A stretch of 64,000 bases of DNA from Maribacter orientalis (GCF_900109345.1 NZ_FNZN01000007.1:115816-179815); one strand, 5' to 3'; positions 55,522-63,066 are shown, counted from the stretch's first letter. Notes: a model not told the origin generated them from the sequence alone. A program made the numbers and translations.

Positions 55522-56375
55522 ACAGCCTTACTTACGGACATTCTTGCAGCCGCATTTAATTTGCCTATTAAGTTTTTCGCAACATAATTTGAGTACAACT
55601 TTTTCCGATATTTCGTAATTGAAATTATACCGTCTATAGCATTTATTACAAATAATTCATCCGCCTTTTGAAGTTCAAATGGTGAAATGCTAAGTTCTTG
55701 TAATTCATAATCTTCTAGTTTTGAGATAATTTCAATCAATTTTTTTCTTAGAATTCCATTTAAGCAACCGTCGGTTAACGGTGGCGTTTTTATAATATTC
55801 TTTTGAATTAAAAAGATATTACCGTTTAAAGACTCTATAACTTGTTTCTGCTCGTTTAACACCAAACAGTCATGGTAATCATTCTCTTGAGCATAGATTC
55901 TACCAACAACATTCAGAATTTTATTGGTAGTATCAAGATTAGAAAGCATGCTAGCATTCTTATAAAAATCTTTATAAAGCTCTACTTCATATTCATTCTC
56001 TTCTAAAACATAAAAATGATTTGGCAATATGGAAGTTGTTACTATGTATGAAATACTATTATTAGCCAAGGCATTATCGTTTTCATTTTTTCTGAATACA
56101 GTAAACTTAATATGCTTTGTCTGCTTTAAATCTTCATTTGAGATAGTTTTAAGCATTTCTTCTTCCATAAACTCCATTGTAAAATTCATAGGAATTTCCA
56201 TCCGAAGAATACGCATCGAAGACATTAGTCTTAAATAATGTTCTTCTAGAAAGATAACTTCACCAGAAACAACACGTAGCTCCTCATAAACACCATCACC
56301 AAATTGCAAACCCCTATTTTTTGCATCTAGAATTTTATCTTCCTCATTAATAAGTTTACCATTAAAATTGAACAT
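55518..56375 (-). CDS. Class IV aminotransferase-like PLP enzyme
   Basis: 285 residues. The class IV pattern is clear: LQFGDGVYEELRVVSGEVIFLEEH near the N-terminus, TTNKILNVVGRIYAQ with the presumed PLP lysine, and ESLNGNIFLIQKN plus PLTDGCLNGILRKK in the C-terminal domain. The family covers branched-chain aminotransferase, D-amino acid aminotransferase and aminodeoxychorismate lyase. Given the short length, aminodeoxychorismate lyase or D-amino acid aminotransferase are equally likely. The ATG follows seven T residues of a hairpin directly, an odd arrangement; see the adjoining feature. Confidence 0.87.
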   Translation of the reverse strand: MFNFNGKLINEEDKILDAKNRGLQFGDGVYEELRVVSGEVIFLEEHYLRLMSSMRILRMEIPMNFTMEFMEEEMLKTISNEDLKQTKHIKFTVFRKNENDNALANNSISYIVTTSILPNHFYVLEENEYEVELYKDFYKNASMLSNLDTTNKILNVVGRIYAQENDYHDCLVLNEQKQVIESLNGNIFLIQKNIIKTPPLTDGCLNGILRKKLIEIISKLEDYELQELSISPFELQKADELFVINAIDGIISITKYRKKLYSNYVAKNLIGKLNAAARMSVSKAV

Positions 56376-56409
56376 AAAAAAAGCCTTAAAAAATTAAGGC
56401 TCAAAGATA
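56376..56409 (-). promoter_or_regulatory. Overlapping terminator and promoter between the START-like and aminotransferase genes
   Basis: On the minus strand the stem AGCCTTAA/TTAAGGCT (56401-56394 and 56389-56382) and a T7 run end exactly at the aminotransferase ATG; it is well placed as the terminator of the START-like gene. A perfect -7 box, TATCTTTG (56409-56402), lies just upstream of the stem, so the aminotransferase transcript would start inside the hairpin and lack its left arm. Confidence 0.6.
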
Positions 56410-56427
56410 CTGTAAATAAGAATATTT

Positions 56428-56811
56428 CTAAGAAGAACCCAATACCTGCTTTAAATCAGATACTTGATTGGTCCAAAGCATCTTAGACTCCTCAACTTCA
56501 TCATCTTCGGCGAAATCTGTTATAAACAAAGAAACATCTTTGGTGATTTCGTCAACGATTATTTTCATTTCAAAATAACTATCATCCTCTGCTTCTTCCC
56601 AAGCAAAGCGAACGAATTCGTCGGTTTTTCTTTTTAATAATTTAGCTTCTTCTTCAGATCCGTCCCATATAAAGGTAAATTTCTCGCCTCTAGAATTAAC
56701 ATTATCTGCAAACCATTCTGATAAGCCCGAAGGTGTTGCCAAATATTGATATAACATTTGTGGTGAAGACTGAATTACAAATTCTATTTCAAATTTTATT
56801 TTATCGCTCAT
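56428..56811 (-). CDS. START-like domain protein (AHSA1/SRPBCC type)
   Basis: 127 residues. The fold pattern begins DKIKFEIEFVIQSSPQMLYQYLATPSGLSEWFADN and includes EKFTFIWDG and FMEMKIIVDE-like YFEMKIIVDEI, which I recall as the conserved flavobacterial START-like family. The protein is acidic (EEAEDDSYFE, DFAEDDEVEE). It probably binds a hydrophobic ligand or another protein; function unknown. Gene neighbour is the aminotransferase, separated by a hairpin. Confidence 0.85.
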   Translation of the reverse strand: MSDKIKFEIEFVIQSSPQMLYQYLATPSGLSEWFADNVNSRGEKFTFIWDGSEEEAKLLKRKTDEFVRFAWEEAEDDSYFEMKIIVDEITKDVSLFITDFAEDDEVEESKMLWTNQVSDLKQVLGSS

Positions 56812-56898
56812 TTTCCTACTACTTTATGCCGAGCAATATATATATTTCTAAATGATTAAAAAATATTTGTGCACTATAAATTTTTTAGTCTGCATTAG

Positions 56899-56929
56899 TT
56901 GAAGAACAAATAATTTACCACTATATTTG
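56899..56929 (+). promoter_or_regulatory. Promoter of tRNA-Met
   Basis: TTG (56899-56901), a 20-bp spacer and TATATTTG (56922-56929) match the Bacteroidota consensus, 20 bp before the tRNA. The spacing equals that of the tRNA-His promoter. Confidence 0.75.
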
Positions 56930-56949
56930 CAGCCGTTTAAAAATACTAT

Positions 56950-57023
56950 GGCGAGGTAGCTCAGTTGGTTAGAGCGTCGGATTCATAACCCGGAGGTCGG
57001 GGGATCGTGCCCCCCTCTCGCTA
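56950..57023 (+). tRNA. tRNA-Met (CAT), unusual T loop, integration site
   Basis: Acceptor arm GGCGAGG pairs with TCTCGCT (two G.U ends), D arm and anticodon arm TTCATAA are normal, A73, CCA not encoded. The T arm reads GGGGG-ATCGTGC-CCCCC, so position 54 is A instead of T and position 58 is T instead of A, which departs from the nearly invariant T54/A58 pair. An integrase gene starts 54 bp beyond the 3' end. A CAT anticodon can also mean tRNA-Ile2 (lysidine), but the body fits elongator Met. Confidence 0.88.
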
Positions 57024-57048
57024 CTAAGATTAAAATCTTTAAAAACAG

Positions 57049-57077
57049 CGGTTTAGTTTTCACTAAACCGTTTTTTT
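57049..57077 (+). terminator. Terminator between tRNA-Met and the integrase
   Basis: A perfect 8-bp stem (CGGTTTAG with CTAAACCG), 6-nt loop and a run of seven T that ends at the integrase ATG. It ends the tRNA transcript and leaves the integrase without a leader, so little readthrough expression would be expected. Confidence 0.85.
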
Positions 57078-58397
57078 ATGCCTAATTTTAAGGAGTTAAT
57101 TACCTTCGAATACGAAAATGAATACGAAAGTGCATACGATTTGTCTCTAAAACGAAATTTTTCCATCCCTAAAATATACTCCGCCAAAGGCGATTTGACT
57201 AAACGTTGGTATATTTATTTTTCTTTTCGGGACCCTGAAAATGGAAAATTGAAACGTCAAACTCCTTTTTATGGAGATACCAATAAATATAGGACCAAGG
57301 AAGATAGAATGTCGGTATTGGTTATCTATAGAAAAGTATTATTGCGGTTATTGAAAAAAGGTTATAATCCGTATTCCGATAATTTAGATCTACATAATAA
57401 TTTACAAACTAAAAATAAGGCAACCGCAACTTCAGATTTGTCCGATAAGTTCAATAATCGATCCGAAACCATTTTGGAAAAGCCAAATATGACCGTTCAA
57501 GAAGCATTTGAATTCGGAATTAAGCTAAAAGAAAAGGTAATAAGCCAAACTACCAAAAGAGATTATCAAAGTAAAATAAAAAATCTTCAAGAATGGCTTG
57601 CGACAAATCAACCGGAAATAAAATATATTACTGAACTTAATAAGAAAGTTGTCACCTCATTTCTAAACTATGTTCTGGATAAAAACAGTGCACGTACTAG
57701 AAACAATTATAAAAGTGATCTGAGCAGTATTATTCAGGTATTGGTAGACAATGAAATTATAAATAATAATTTTATAAAGAAAATACCTAAATTAAAGTCT
57801 AGCCCTGAACGGAACAAAACATATTCCCAGAATATTCAAGAAGAGATTTTTGAATATTTAGAAGTTCAAGACCCGATTTTATTACTCTACATAAAATTTA
57901 TCTCTTATAACTTTTTACGCCCAATAGAAGTCTGTCGACTTAAAGTAAAAGATATTGATATAAAAAATAGACGAATACAATTTAAAGCGAAGAACAGTCC
58001 ATTAAAAACCAAAATAATACCAGAGTTATTGTGGAGGGATTTGCCGGACCTTACGAAAGTGGATAAAGATGCCATCCTATTTACACCGGAGAAAATCGGT
58101 GACCAATGGGACACCGAAATTCGAAATAGAAGAGACTATTTCAGCAAACGTTTTAAAAAAGTGGTCAAGGACCATTTCAAATTAGGAATAGATTATGGGC
58201 TATATAGCTTTAGGCACACTTACATAACAAAAGTTTATAGAGCTTTAATGAAGGACGCCTCCCCCTTTGAGGCCAAGAGTAAGTTGATGCTGATTACAGG
58301 CCATTCTTCCATGACCGCCCTAGAAAAATATTTAAGGGATATAGATGCAGAACTACCCGAAGACTACTCTACAATGTTAAAAAATGTACATGAATAA
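57078..58397 (+). CDS. Tyrosine-type site-specific integrase of the tRNA-associated element
   Basis: 439 residues. An N-terminal arm-type domain (about 1-120) begins with FKELITFEYENEYESAYD, a SAM-like core-binding domain spans about 145-235 (TVQEAFEFGIKLKEKV), and the catalytic domain has the first Arg in NFLRPIEVCRL, YSFRHTYITKVY with His and the second Arg position, and GHSSMTALEKYLRDI with the nucleophile Tyr. It is expected to recombine the element with the tRNA. The start follows the T7 of the terminator directly with no Shine-Dalgarno. Its end overlaps the next gene by 14 bp. Confidence 0.9.
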   Translation: MPNFKELITFEYENEYESAYDLSLKRNFSIPKIYSAKGDLTKRWYIYFSFRDPENGKLKRQTPFYGDTNKYRTKEDRMSVLVIYRKVLLRLLKKGYNPYSDNLDLHNNLQTKNKATATSDLSDKFNNRSETILEKPNMTVQEAFEFGIKLKEKVISQTTKRDYQSKIKNLQEWLATNQPEIKYITELNKKVVTSFLNYVLDKNSARTRNNYKSDLSSIIQVLVDNEIINNNFIKKIPKLKSSPERNKTYSQNIQEEIFEYLEVQDPILLLYIKFISYNFLRPIEVCRLKVKDIDIKNRRIQFKAKNSPLKTKIIPELLWRDLPDLTKVDKDAILFTPEKIGDQWDTEIRNRRDYFSKRFKKVVKDHFKLGIDYGLYSFRHTYITKVYRALMKDASPFEAKSKLMLITGHSSMTALEKYLRDIDAELPEDYSTMLKNVHE

Positions 58398-59121
58398 TAC
58401 CTCTTTGGAAATATTGTACAAGCACCTGATCTCAAGTCTGTGGGAAGAGCTATTATTTTTTATCCCTGACAATAAAGTTTCAAATGAATTCTTGGACAAC
58501 CATAGAGAAATAGAATTGGAAAAACTTCAAAATAAGGTAATGGTCATAGATTATCATATGGGACCTATATTGTACGGAACAAGCAGGGATAATAACCTGA
58601 TAATATTTAAAGGGAGCACATTAAAAAAAAGTACCCGGCAATTATTAAATGCAAAAGCAAGTTCCGATGAAATGGAATTTAATTACATTCTAGAATTATA
58701 CTATGAGCAGGTTGAGTGCTTATATTTTATTACTAATTGGCTGAATGAAAATATAAAGCAGGTACTTCCTCAAGAGGACTCCATTAAAGGTTTGTTTAAA
58801 CTCCAATATAATTTCCACAAGACACATTTTGAAACAATTTTAAAACAGTTTTATCCCGATATGCAATCTTTGCCCAAAGGCAATTTTAATATCGGTAAAT
58901 CGTTAGAGACATCTTTCCCCCATTTATCCAATCTTTTTTATACTAGGGATAAACAAAATTTAGTACCAGGAGTTTCCGATTTACAAGAAAATATTCTTGA
59001 GATCTTACCCACTTCTACAAATCAGAAAACACTGATCAGAAAAAGTAAAGAACAGCCTATTATCTCAGATTCCGAAGCTGAGATAATTCTTTTGAAGCGT
59101 ATTTTCAAGATTGGCAGTTAA
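58384..59121 (+). CDS. Unrecognised protein coupled to the integrase
   Basis: 245 residues; the ATG at 58384 or 58390 both overlap the integrase stop. Hydrophilic and mixed alpha-helical, no signal peptide or membrane span. Segments such as LYKHLISSLWEELLFFIPDN and YYEQVECLYFITNWLNENIK look helical and could be protein-protein faces. It ends shortly before a 36-bp palindrome. I considered RteC (a Bacteroides element regulator of similar length) but its typical segments are not seen. Its position suggests a role in control or excision. Confidence 0.6.
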   Translation: MYMNNTSLEILYKHLISSLWEELLFFIPDNKVSNEFLDNHREIELEKLQNKVMVIDYHMGPILYGTSRDNNLIIFKGSTLKKSTRQLLNAKASSDEMEFNYILELYYEQVECLYFITNWLNENIKQVLPQEDSIKGLFKLQYNFHKTHFETILKQFYPDMQSLPKGNFNIGKSLETSFPHLSNLFYTRDKQNLVPGVSDLQENILEILPTSTNQKTLIRKSKEQPIISDSEAEIILLKRIFKIGS

Positions 59122-59134
59122 AAGATTTCAATAA

Positions 59135-59170
59135 ATTATGCGTAAATTAAACGTTTAATTTACGCATAAT
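59135..59170. repeat. 36-bp perfect palindrome
   Basis: Arms ATTATGCGTAAATTAAAC and GTTTAATTTACGCATAAT pair without any mismatch over 18 bp each, with no unpaired centre. It lies 13 bp past one stop codon and ends one base before the ATG at 59172. There is no T run, so a terminator is unlikely; a dimeric repressor operator or a recombination/replication site fits better. Confidence 0.85.
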
Positions 59171-59171
59171 A

Positions 59172-59594
59172 ATGAAAAAAACTGAAATTTGCATGTATTG
59201 TGGTGGTGACTATGTTCCAAAAAGAAGAGGGGCACAAAAGTTCTGTAGTAACTCTTGCCGAAGTCTAAACTGGAAAAACAACCAACAGATTAAAGGATCG
59301 AAGGTGCCTGATGTTGTTTCTATCGATGAAAAACCTATGATACCAGAAAAGCCAAGCTTACAGGAAAAAATGTCTTTAGCAGGAATTGGAAATGCTGCCG
59401 CAGGGATAGCTGTTGTAGAAATAGTTAAGAATATTGCAACTCCAAATGCCAGCAAACCAGCTACTAAAAAAGATATTGAAGATTTAAAAATGTTCATTAA
59501 ATCCCGTTATTTTTTAGTAAGGAACATAGGAAGGGATATTCATGGAAAACCTGCATATTATGACATAATAACAGGTAATATAATTCATATGTAA
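59172..59594 (+). CDS. Small zinc-ribbon protein with a hydrophobic middle
   Basis: 140 residues. The N-terminus has CMYCGGDYVPKRRGAQKFCSNSCRS, a C2-C2 zinc ribbon of the FCS/MYM type (C-x2-C, then C-x3-C). A hydrophobic stretch at about 72-90 (AGIGNAAAGIAVVEIVKNIA) might be a membrane segment. The C-terminal YFLVRNIGRDIHGKPAYYDI is beta-like. The start overlaps the edge of a perfect palindrome, so the gene is probably under its control. No function is known; a DNA-binding or phage-type accessory protein is plausible. Confidence 0.7.
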   Translation: MKKTEICMYCGGDYVPKRRGAQKFCSNSCRSLNWKNNQQIKGSKVPDVVSIDEKPMIPEKPSLQEKMSLAGIGNAAAGIAVVEIVKNIATPNASKPATKKDIEDLKMFIKSRYFLVRNIGRDIHGKPAYYDIITGNIIHM

Positions 59595-59665
59595 AATTCG
59601 GTCAACAGAAAATAATTTGCAATCTCATTACATCTTCGAAAAAAGTAAATCAAGCAGCCTTTCGA

Positions 59666-60064
59666 CTAGATTTTTAGATTTGAATTCTTTGCCATATAGT
59701 CCTGCCAAGTGACCAGTACATATTTTTCCTTCCCGTTCTCCGTTTTTTTAAGAAATCCGTATTCATATACAAAAAGATACACCTCCCCTTTTTGGTTTTT
59801 CCAGTAGTGGGTAAAAAAATTCGGGTCAAACCCCAGCTCCAATAGAACATTGCTCCGTATCGTTACCTTTCCCCCCTTGTTATGTTCCTTTAAGATCTTC
59901 CGGTTCAGTTTCAACTGGTTGTCCACTTTATTATAGAAACGTTCCGGTCGTTCCTTTTCCTTTTGGTATTGGTAGGCACTCTTGCAGTGTAGGTTGCAAT
60001 ATTTCTTATCCGTTCTACCGGTAAGTTGCTTTTTACAATAAAGACATTCATGCTGTAATCTCAT
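59666..60064 (-). CDS. Zinc-ribbon protein divergent from the cassette recombinase
   Basis: 132 residues. N-terminal CLYCKKQLTGRTDKKYCNLHCKSAYQYQ gives a C-x2-C ... C-x3-C zinc ribbon, similar in plan to the protein at 59172. It is followed by a charged helix (KEKERPERFYNKVDNQLK) and a beta-rich C-terminus (GEVYLFVYEYGFLKK). I recall similar proteins next to integrases in flavobacteria. The divergent layout with the recombinase and the inverted repeats between them suggest a regulator of, or partner for, that recombinase. No biochemical function is known. Confidence 0.7.
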   Translation of the reverse strand: MRLQHECLYCKKQLTGRTDKKYCNLHCKSAYQYQKEKERPERFYNKVDNQLKLNRKILKEHNKGGKVTIRSNVLLELGFDPNFFTHYWKNQKGEVYLFVYEYGFLKKTENGKEKYVLVTWQDYMAKNSNLKI

Positions 60065-60073
60065 TTCTATAAA

Positions 60074-60110
60074 CTTAAGTGAATCCCTATGCGAACAATA
60101 TTCGCTTAAG
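60074..60110. promoter_or_regulatory. Nested inverted repeats in the divergent region
   Basis: Outer arms CTTAAGTGAAT (60074-60084) and ATTCGCTTAAG (60100-60110) match at 10 of 11 positions; an inner repeat GCGAA (60091-60095) and TTCGC (60101-60105) overlaps the right arm. The region lies between the zinc-ribbon gene (-) and the recombinase gene (+), the place for an autoregulatory operator. Confidence 0.55.
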
Positions 60111-60167
60111 GTACGATTAAATCATTTCTATCCTATAAATTGCTCTTTTATCCATTAATCCAATAGT

Positions 60168-61310
60168 ATGGCTTCCTCTAATACATCACATTTAAAATCC
60201 ATAACCCTATATCATCTGATGATCAAGGGCCAAAAGATGATAGGCATAAAATTTTCTCCGGACAGACTTATACAGGGTCTGATTAAAGGCCTGCCCGACC
60301 CTAAATGGAGCTCTGGGCACCAAATGGCGTATATACCTCATACTAAAGAAAACCTAGGCATAATCTTCAACACCTTCAAGGGCGTTGTTTGGATCAATTA
60401 TAACCGTTTTCTTTCAAACAGGCCTTTAAACAAAAGTGATGAACCGGTAGATGTTTCTTGGTTCAGAAAACGAAAACCCATACCTGGATACCGCCTTTGC
60501 CCTGAAGAATACCTTTTAAAACTTGAACTGAAACGATATGCCAACGCTACCGTAAAAACCTATGTCAACTTCTTTGAAATATTCATCAATCATTACAAGG
60601 ACAGGGAATTGGCAACCCTTGATGAAAGTGATATCAGGGCCTTTCTTCAATTTTTGATTCATAAAAATGTATCGAACTCCTATTTGAACCAAGTGATCAA
60701 CGCTATAAAATTCTACTACGAAGTGGTCTTAGGGATGCCGAACAGATTTTATGAGATCGAGCGTCCTAGAAAATCATCGAAACTGCCCACTGTAATTTCA
60801 AAGCAAGAAATTCTTTCCGTTATCGATAACACCAACAATATAAAGCACAGGTGTATAATAGAACTGTTGTACGGTTCTGGATTAAGGCGCAGTGAACTGT
60901 TGAACCTAAAAATAAACGACGTGGACAGTAAACGCATGCTGATCTTGGTGAAGGATTCAAAAGGAAACAAAGACCGGAATACCCTATTGTCAAAGACTGC
61001 ACTGGAACATCTACGCATTTACTATAAACAATATAAACCCACCACATTTCTTTTTGAAGGCGGGCAGGGAAAACAATACAGTGCGGAAAGCGTACTCAAG
61101 ATCGTAAAAACGGCGTCGGTAAAAGCACGAATAAGAACCAGGGTAACACCCCATGTTTTAAGGCATAGTTTTGCCACTCATTTATTAGAATCGGGTGTTG
61201 ATCTGCGTCAAATTCAAGTATTACTAGGCCATGGATCAAGCAAGACGACAGAAATCTACACCCATGTAGCGGTAAATACTTTTGAATCAATTAAAAATCC
61301 TTTAGATTAG
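60168..61310 (+). CDS. Tyrosine recombinase of the cassette array (IntI-like, extra N-terminal domain)
   Basis: 380 residues. An N-terminal domain of about 100 residues (with SITLYHLMIKGQKMIGIKF and FNTFKGVVWINYNRF) precedes the core-binding domain (about 113-200, YLNQVINAIKFYYEVVLG) and a catalytic domain with LLYGSGLRRSELLNL (first Arg), the Lys loop KGNKDRNTLLS, TPHVLRHSFATHLL (His, second Arg), and LLGHGSSKTTEIYTHV (nucleophile Tyr). It ends IKNPLD, close to the SPLD near the end of IntI1. The IntI-specific insertion between the Lys loop and the HxxR motif is absent. Base composition looks richer in G and C than in the neighbours. It lies directly upstream of the cassette array, in the same orientation. 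Confidence 0.9.
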   Translation: MASSNTSHLKSITLYHLMIKGQKMIGIKFSPDRLIQGLIKGLPDPKWSSGHQMAYIPHTKENLGIIFNTFKGVVWINYNRFLSNRPLNKSDEPVDVSWFRKRKPIPGYRLCPEEYLLKLELKRYANATVKTYVNFFEIFINHYKDRELATLDESDIRAFLQFLIHKNVSNSYLNQVINAIKFYYEVVLGMPNRFYEIERPRKSSKLPTVISKQEILSVIDNTNNIKHRCIIELLYGSGLRRSELLNLKINDVDSKRMLILVKDSKGNKDRNTLLSKTALEHLRIYYKQYKPTTFLFEGGQGKQYSAESVLKIVKTASVKARIRTRVTPHVLRHSFATHLLESGVDLRQIQVLLGHGSSKTTEIYTHVAVNTFESIKNPLD

Positions 61311-61363
61311 TACGGACAAAAAAGAAATATACGTACCAGTACGCATATACAATTGTTGTAGTG
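61309..61363 (+). other. attI-like primary integration site
   Basis: The point 61354/61355 (in GTTGTAGTGC, 61354-61363) is where the first cassette begins, because these ten bases are the exact reverse complement of the left box of that cassette's own end site, GCACTACAAC (61857-61866). Around it lie TACAA (61347-61351) and TTGTA (61355-61359) as an inverted pair, and two AGTACG repeats (61309-61314, 61337-61342) 28 bp apart, possible extra recombinase sites. Confidence 0.6.
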
Positions 61364-61392
61364 CATTTAAAAAAATCAATTGAACCAAATAA

Positions 61393-61875
61393 ATGAACGA
61401 ATTCTTAGAACCGATTTTACTAAAAGAAGAATTCATTTTTAATGGAACTATCGACGAATTGAATGAAAGGATTCGATTAAATAATGACAAGAATTTTAGA
61501 ACGAAATGGTCAGAATACAATCGCTTTGAGTTCTTCGCAAAATGGTCGTTAGGTACATTGATGTTTAGAGGATTTCCAACTGCTGTGGATGGAATAAAAG
61601 GGTTTGCGGAGTTGACACGTAAAGGGGAAAATAAAACTCACGTGCTGTTGAAAACTAAGGTGCGGATTGAATTGTATTTTTTTCTAATAATTCTGACTAT
61701 AATATGTGTTGCTGGACTTGCCACTCAGACGGACTTCCCTATTTGGCTTTTGTTGCTGATTCCATTTGGACTTTTATGGTTCTGGTTTGTTTACCGAATT
61801 CAGGAGAAAATGTTATTTAAAAAATTACGCCTTTACTTAGCAGACGGAAAAAAAACGCACTACAACAATGCCTAA
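61393..61875 (+). CDS. Cassette 1 membrane protein, unknown
   Basis: 160 residues. The N-terminal 90 residues are soluble and amphipathic (FIFNGTIDELNERIRLNNDK and FRTKWSEYNRFEFFAKWS); two hydrophobic spans follow (about 93-112 and 116-134), then a short basic tail. No family recognised. The stop codon lies inside the left arm of the attC-like site, as in many integron cassettes. The ATG is 39 bp into the cassette and needs either readthrough from the recombinase gene or a promoter I do not see. Confidence 0.7.
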   Translation: MNEFLEPILLKEEFIFNGTIDELNERIRLNNDKNFRTKWSEYNRFEFFAKWSLGTLMFRGFPTAVDGIKGFAELTRKGENKTHVLLKTKVRIELYFFLIILTIICVAGLATQTDFPIWLLLLIPFGLLWFWFVYRIQEKMLFKKLRLYLADGKKTHYNNA

Positions 61876-62053
61876 ACGTAATGCGGACTTTTGGGCTAAA
61901 TCATAAGGTCTGTGTATATTTATAATGTCGCTAAATCTTTGGGATTTAGCTTTGGACAAAAAAGAAAAAGCAAAATCAAAAGCTATAGCTTCGGCGAAGA
62001 CGGAAACAAAAAGTTTCCTTGCCTCCGCACTACGCTTAGCTTAAACGTTGCAA
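61861..62053 (+). repeat. attC-like site 1 (193 bp)
   Basis: Left box TACAAC, 5-nt spacer, left stem CTAAACGTAATGCGG (61872-61886); right stem CCGCACTACGCTTAG (62025-62039), 7-nt spacer, right core GTTGCAA (62047-62053). The stems match at 13/15, and both differences are A opposite C on the top strand, which become T.G wobbles on the bottom strand. Inside is a hairpin GCTAAATC/GATTTAGC (61930-61950). Confidence 0.75.
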
Positions 62054-62071
62054 ACAAGCTAAAGAAACTTT

Positions 62072-63058
62072 ATGGGATTAACAGGATTTAGAGAAAGAAT
62101 ATTGAAATTAAGAGCTGAACAAGCTAAATCTATTCCATCCAGAGTATTTTTCAATCATTTTTTTTCGATTATTTATTGTATTGATTGTAACGAAGAAAAG
62201 TATGACTTAAAAAAAATCCCTTTTTACAACGGAATTAAAATTAAGAATGAGAAATTTAACATTGAAGAAGTACGAAAACTTCTTTGGAATTCTTGGAGTA
62301 CGGAATATGCATATAGAATTGGCGAAAAAATAGACAATGACGACTATTATAAATTTTCACTTCATTGGAATTTCCCACAAGCTTACTATTCTGTTTATTT
62401 ATCAATGACTGCTTTCCACGAAACTCAAGGAATTGCTAATGAACAACACGAAAAATCTATTAAACTATTTGGAAATTCAGTAAAAGACAAGCATTACCCA
62501 TCTGCAATAAGTTTTTACACCTCTGGACTTAAAGATGAGTTCGAATATTCTGGACTTCCAAACTTTAAAGGCTTCCCTAAAGAAAATAGTGTTTTAAGCA
62601 AAATTGAGTGTTTAGAAGATGCCGAATTGCAATTAGCTACATTTTTAAAAACTACAAGAAAGAAAAATGCGGAGGATAAAAGAAGTCGACTACAAAAACA
62701 AAATCACAGAGATTTTAGAAACGCAAAAGGAGAATTTAGAAAGTCATTTAAAAAAGAACATTGGGATATTATTTTCAAAACAATTCCGATAACTTCTGTT
62801 TTTAACTTATTATATAGATTGAGAATAAAAGCCAACTATCGAGACATTGAAAGTTTTGTAAATGCAGATATTGATTTTAAAAGTTTCCATTCAAGTTTAG
62901 GACAATTAATTTACTACTTGAATTTTATTCACGAAGCTTACATTGTAAAAGCAATTGGAATAGCTGAATATGAAAAAATATTAAAGGCATTTCCAAACCA
63001 CTTGAATGAAGAAACAGCATTGAAAAGATTTGAAGAAAATATTAAACCATTAGAATAA
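62072..63058 (+). CDS. Cassette 2 protein, unknown
   Basis: 328 residues, soluble and mostly helical. No family recognised. The segments SLHWNFPQAYYSVYLSMTAF and LLYRLRIKANYRDIESF are weakly like HEPN-type helical domains of toxin and defence systems, but the RxxxxH motif is not visible. A basic region (about 200-230, KTTRKKNAEDKRSRLQKQNH) might contact nucleic acid. The ATG is 25 bp into the cassette and the stop 8 bp before the attC-like left box, so the gene fills its cassette. Its AT-rich composition differs from that of the recombinase gene. Confidence 0.7.
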   Translation: MGLTGFRERILKLRAEQAKSIPSRVFFNHFFSIIYCIDCNEEKYDLKKIPFYNGIKIKNEKFNIEEVRKLLWNSWSTEYAYRIGEKIDNDDYYKFSLHWNFPQAYYSVYLSMTAFHETQGIANEQHEKSIKLFGNSVKDKHYPSAISFYTSGLKDEFEYSGLPNFKGFPKENSVLSKIECLEDAELQLATFLKTTRKKNAEDKRSRLQKQNHRDFRNAKGEFRKSFKKEHWDIIFKTIPITSVFNLLYRLRIKANYRDIESFVNADIDFKSFHSSLGQLIYYLNFIHEAYIVKAIGIAEYEKILKAFPNHLNEETALKRFEENIKPLE

Positions 63059-63066
63059 AGCCAGTT

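Noticed and set aside
58384..59121. RteC-type element regulator
   Set aside because: The length fits but the sequence segments I associate with RteC are not present.
60168..61310. Calling the recombinase a true integron integrase IntI
   Set aside because: From memory the IntI-specific insertion lies between the catalytic Lys loop and the HxxR motif; here that interval is short. I therefore describe it as IntI-like only.
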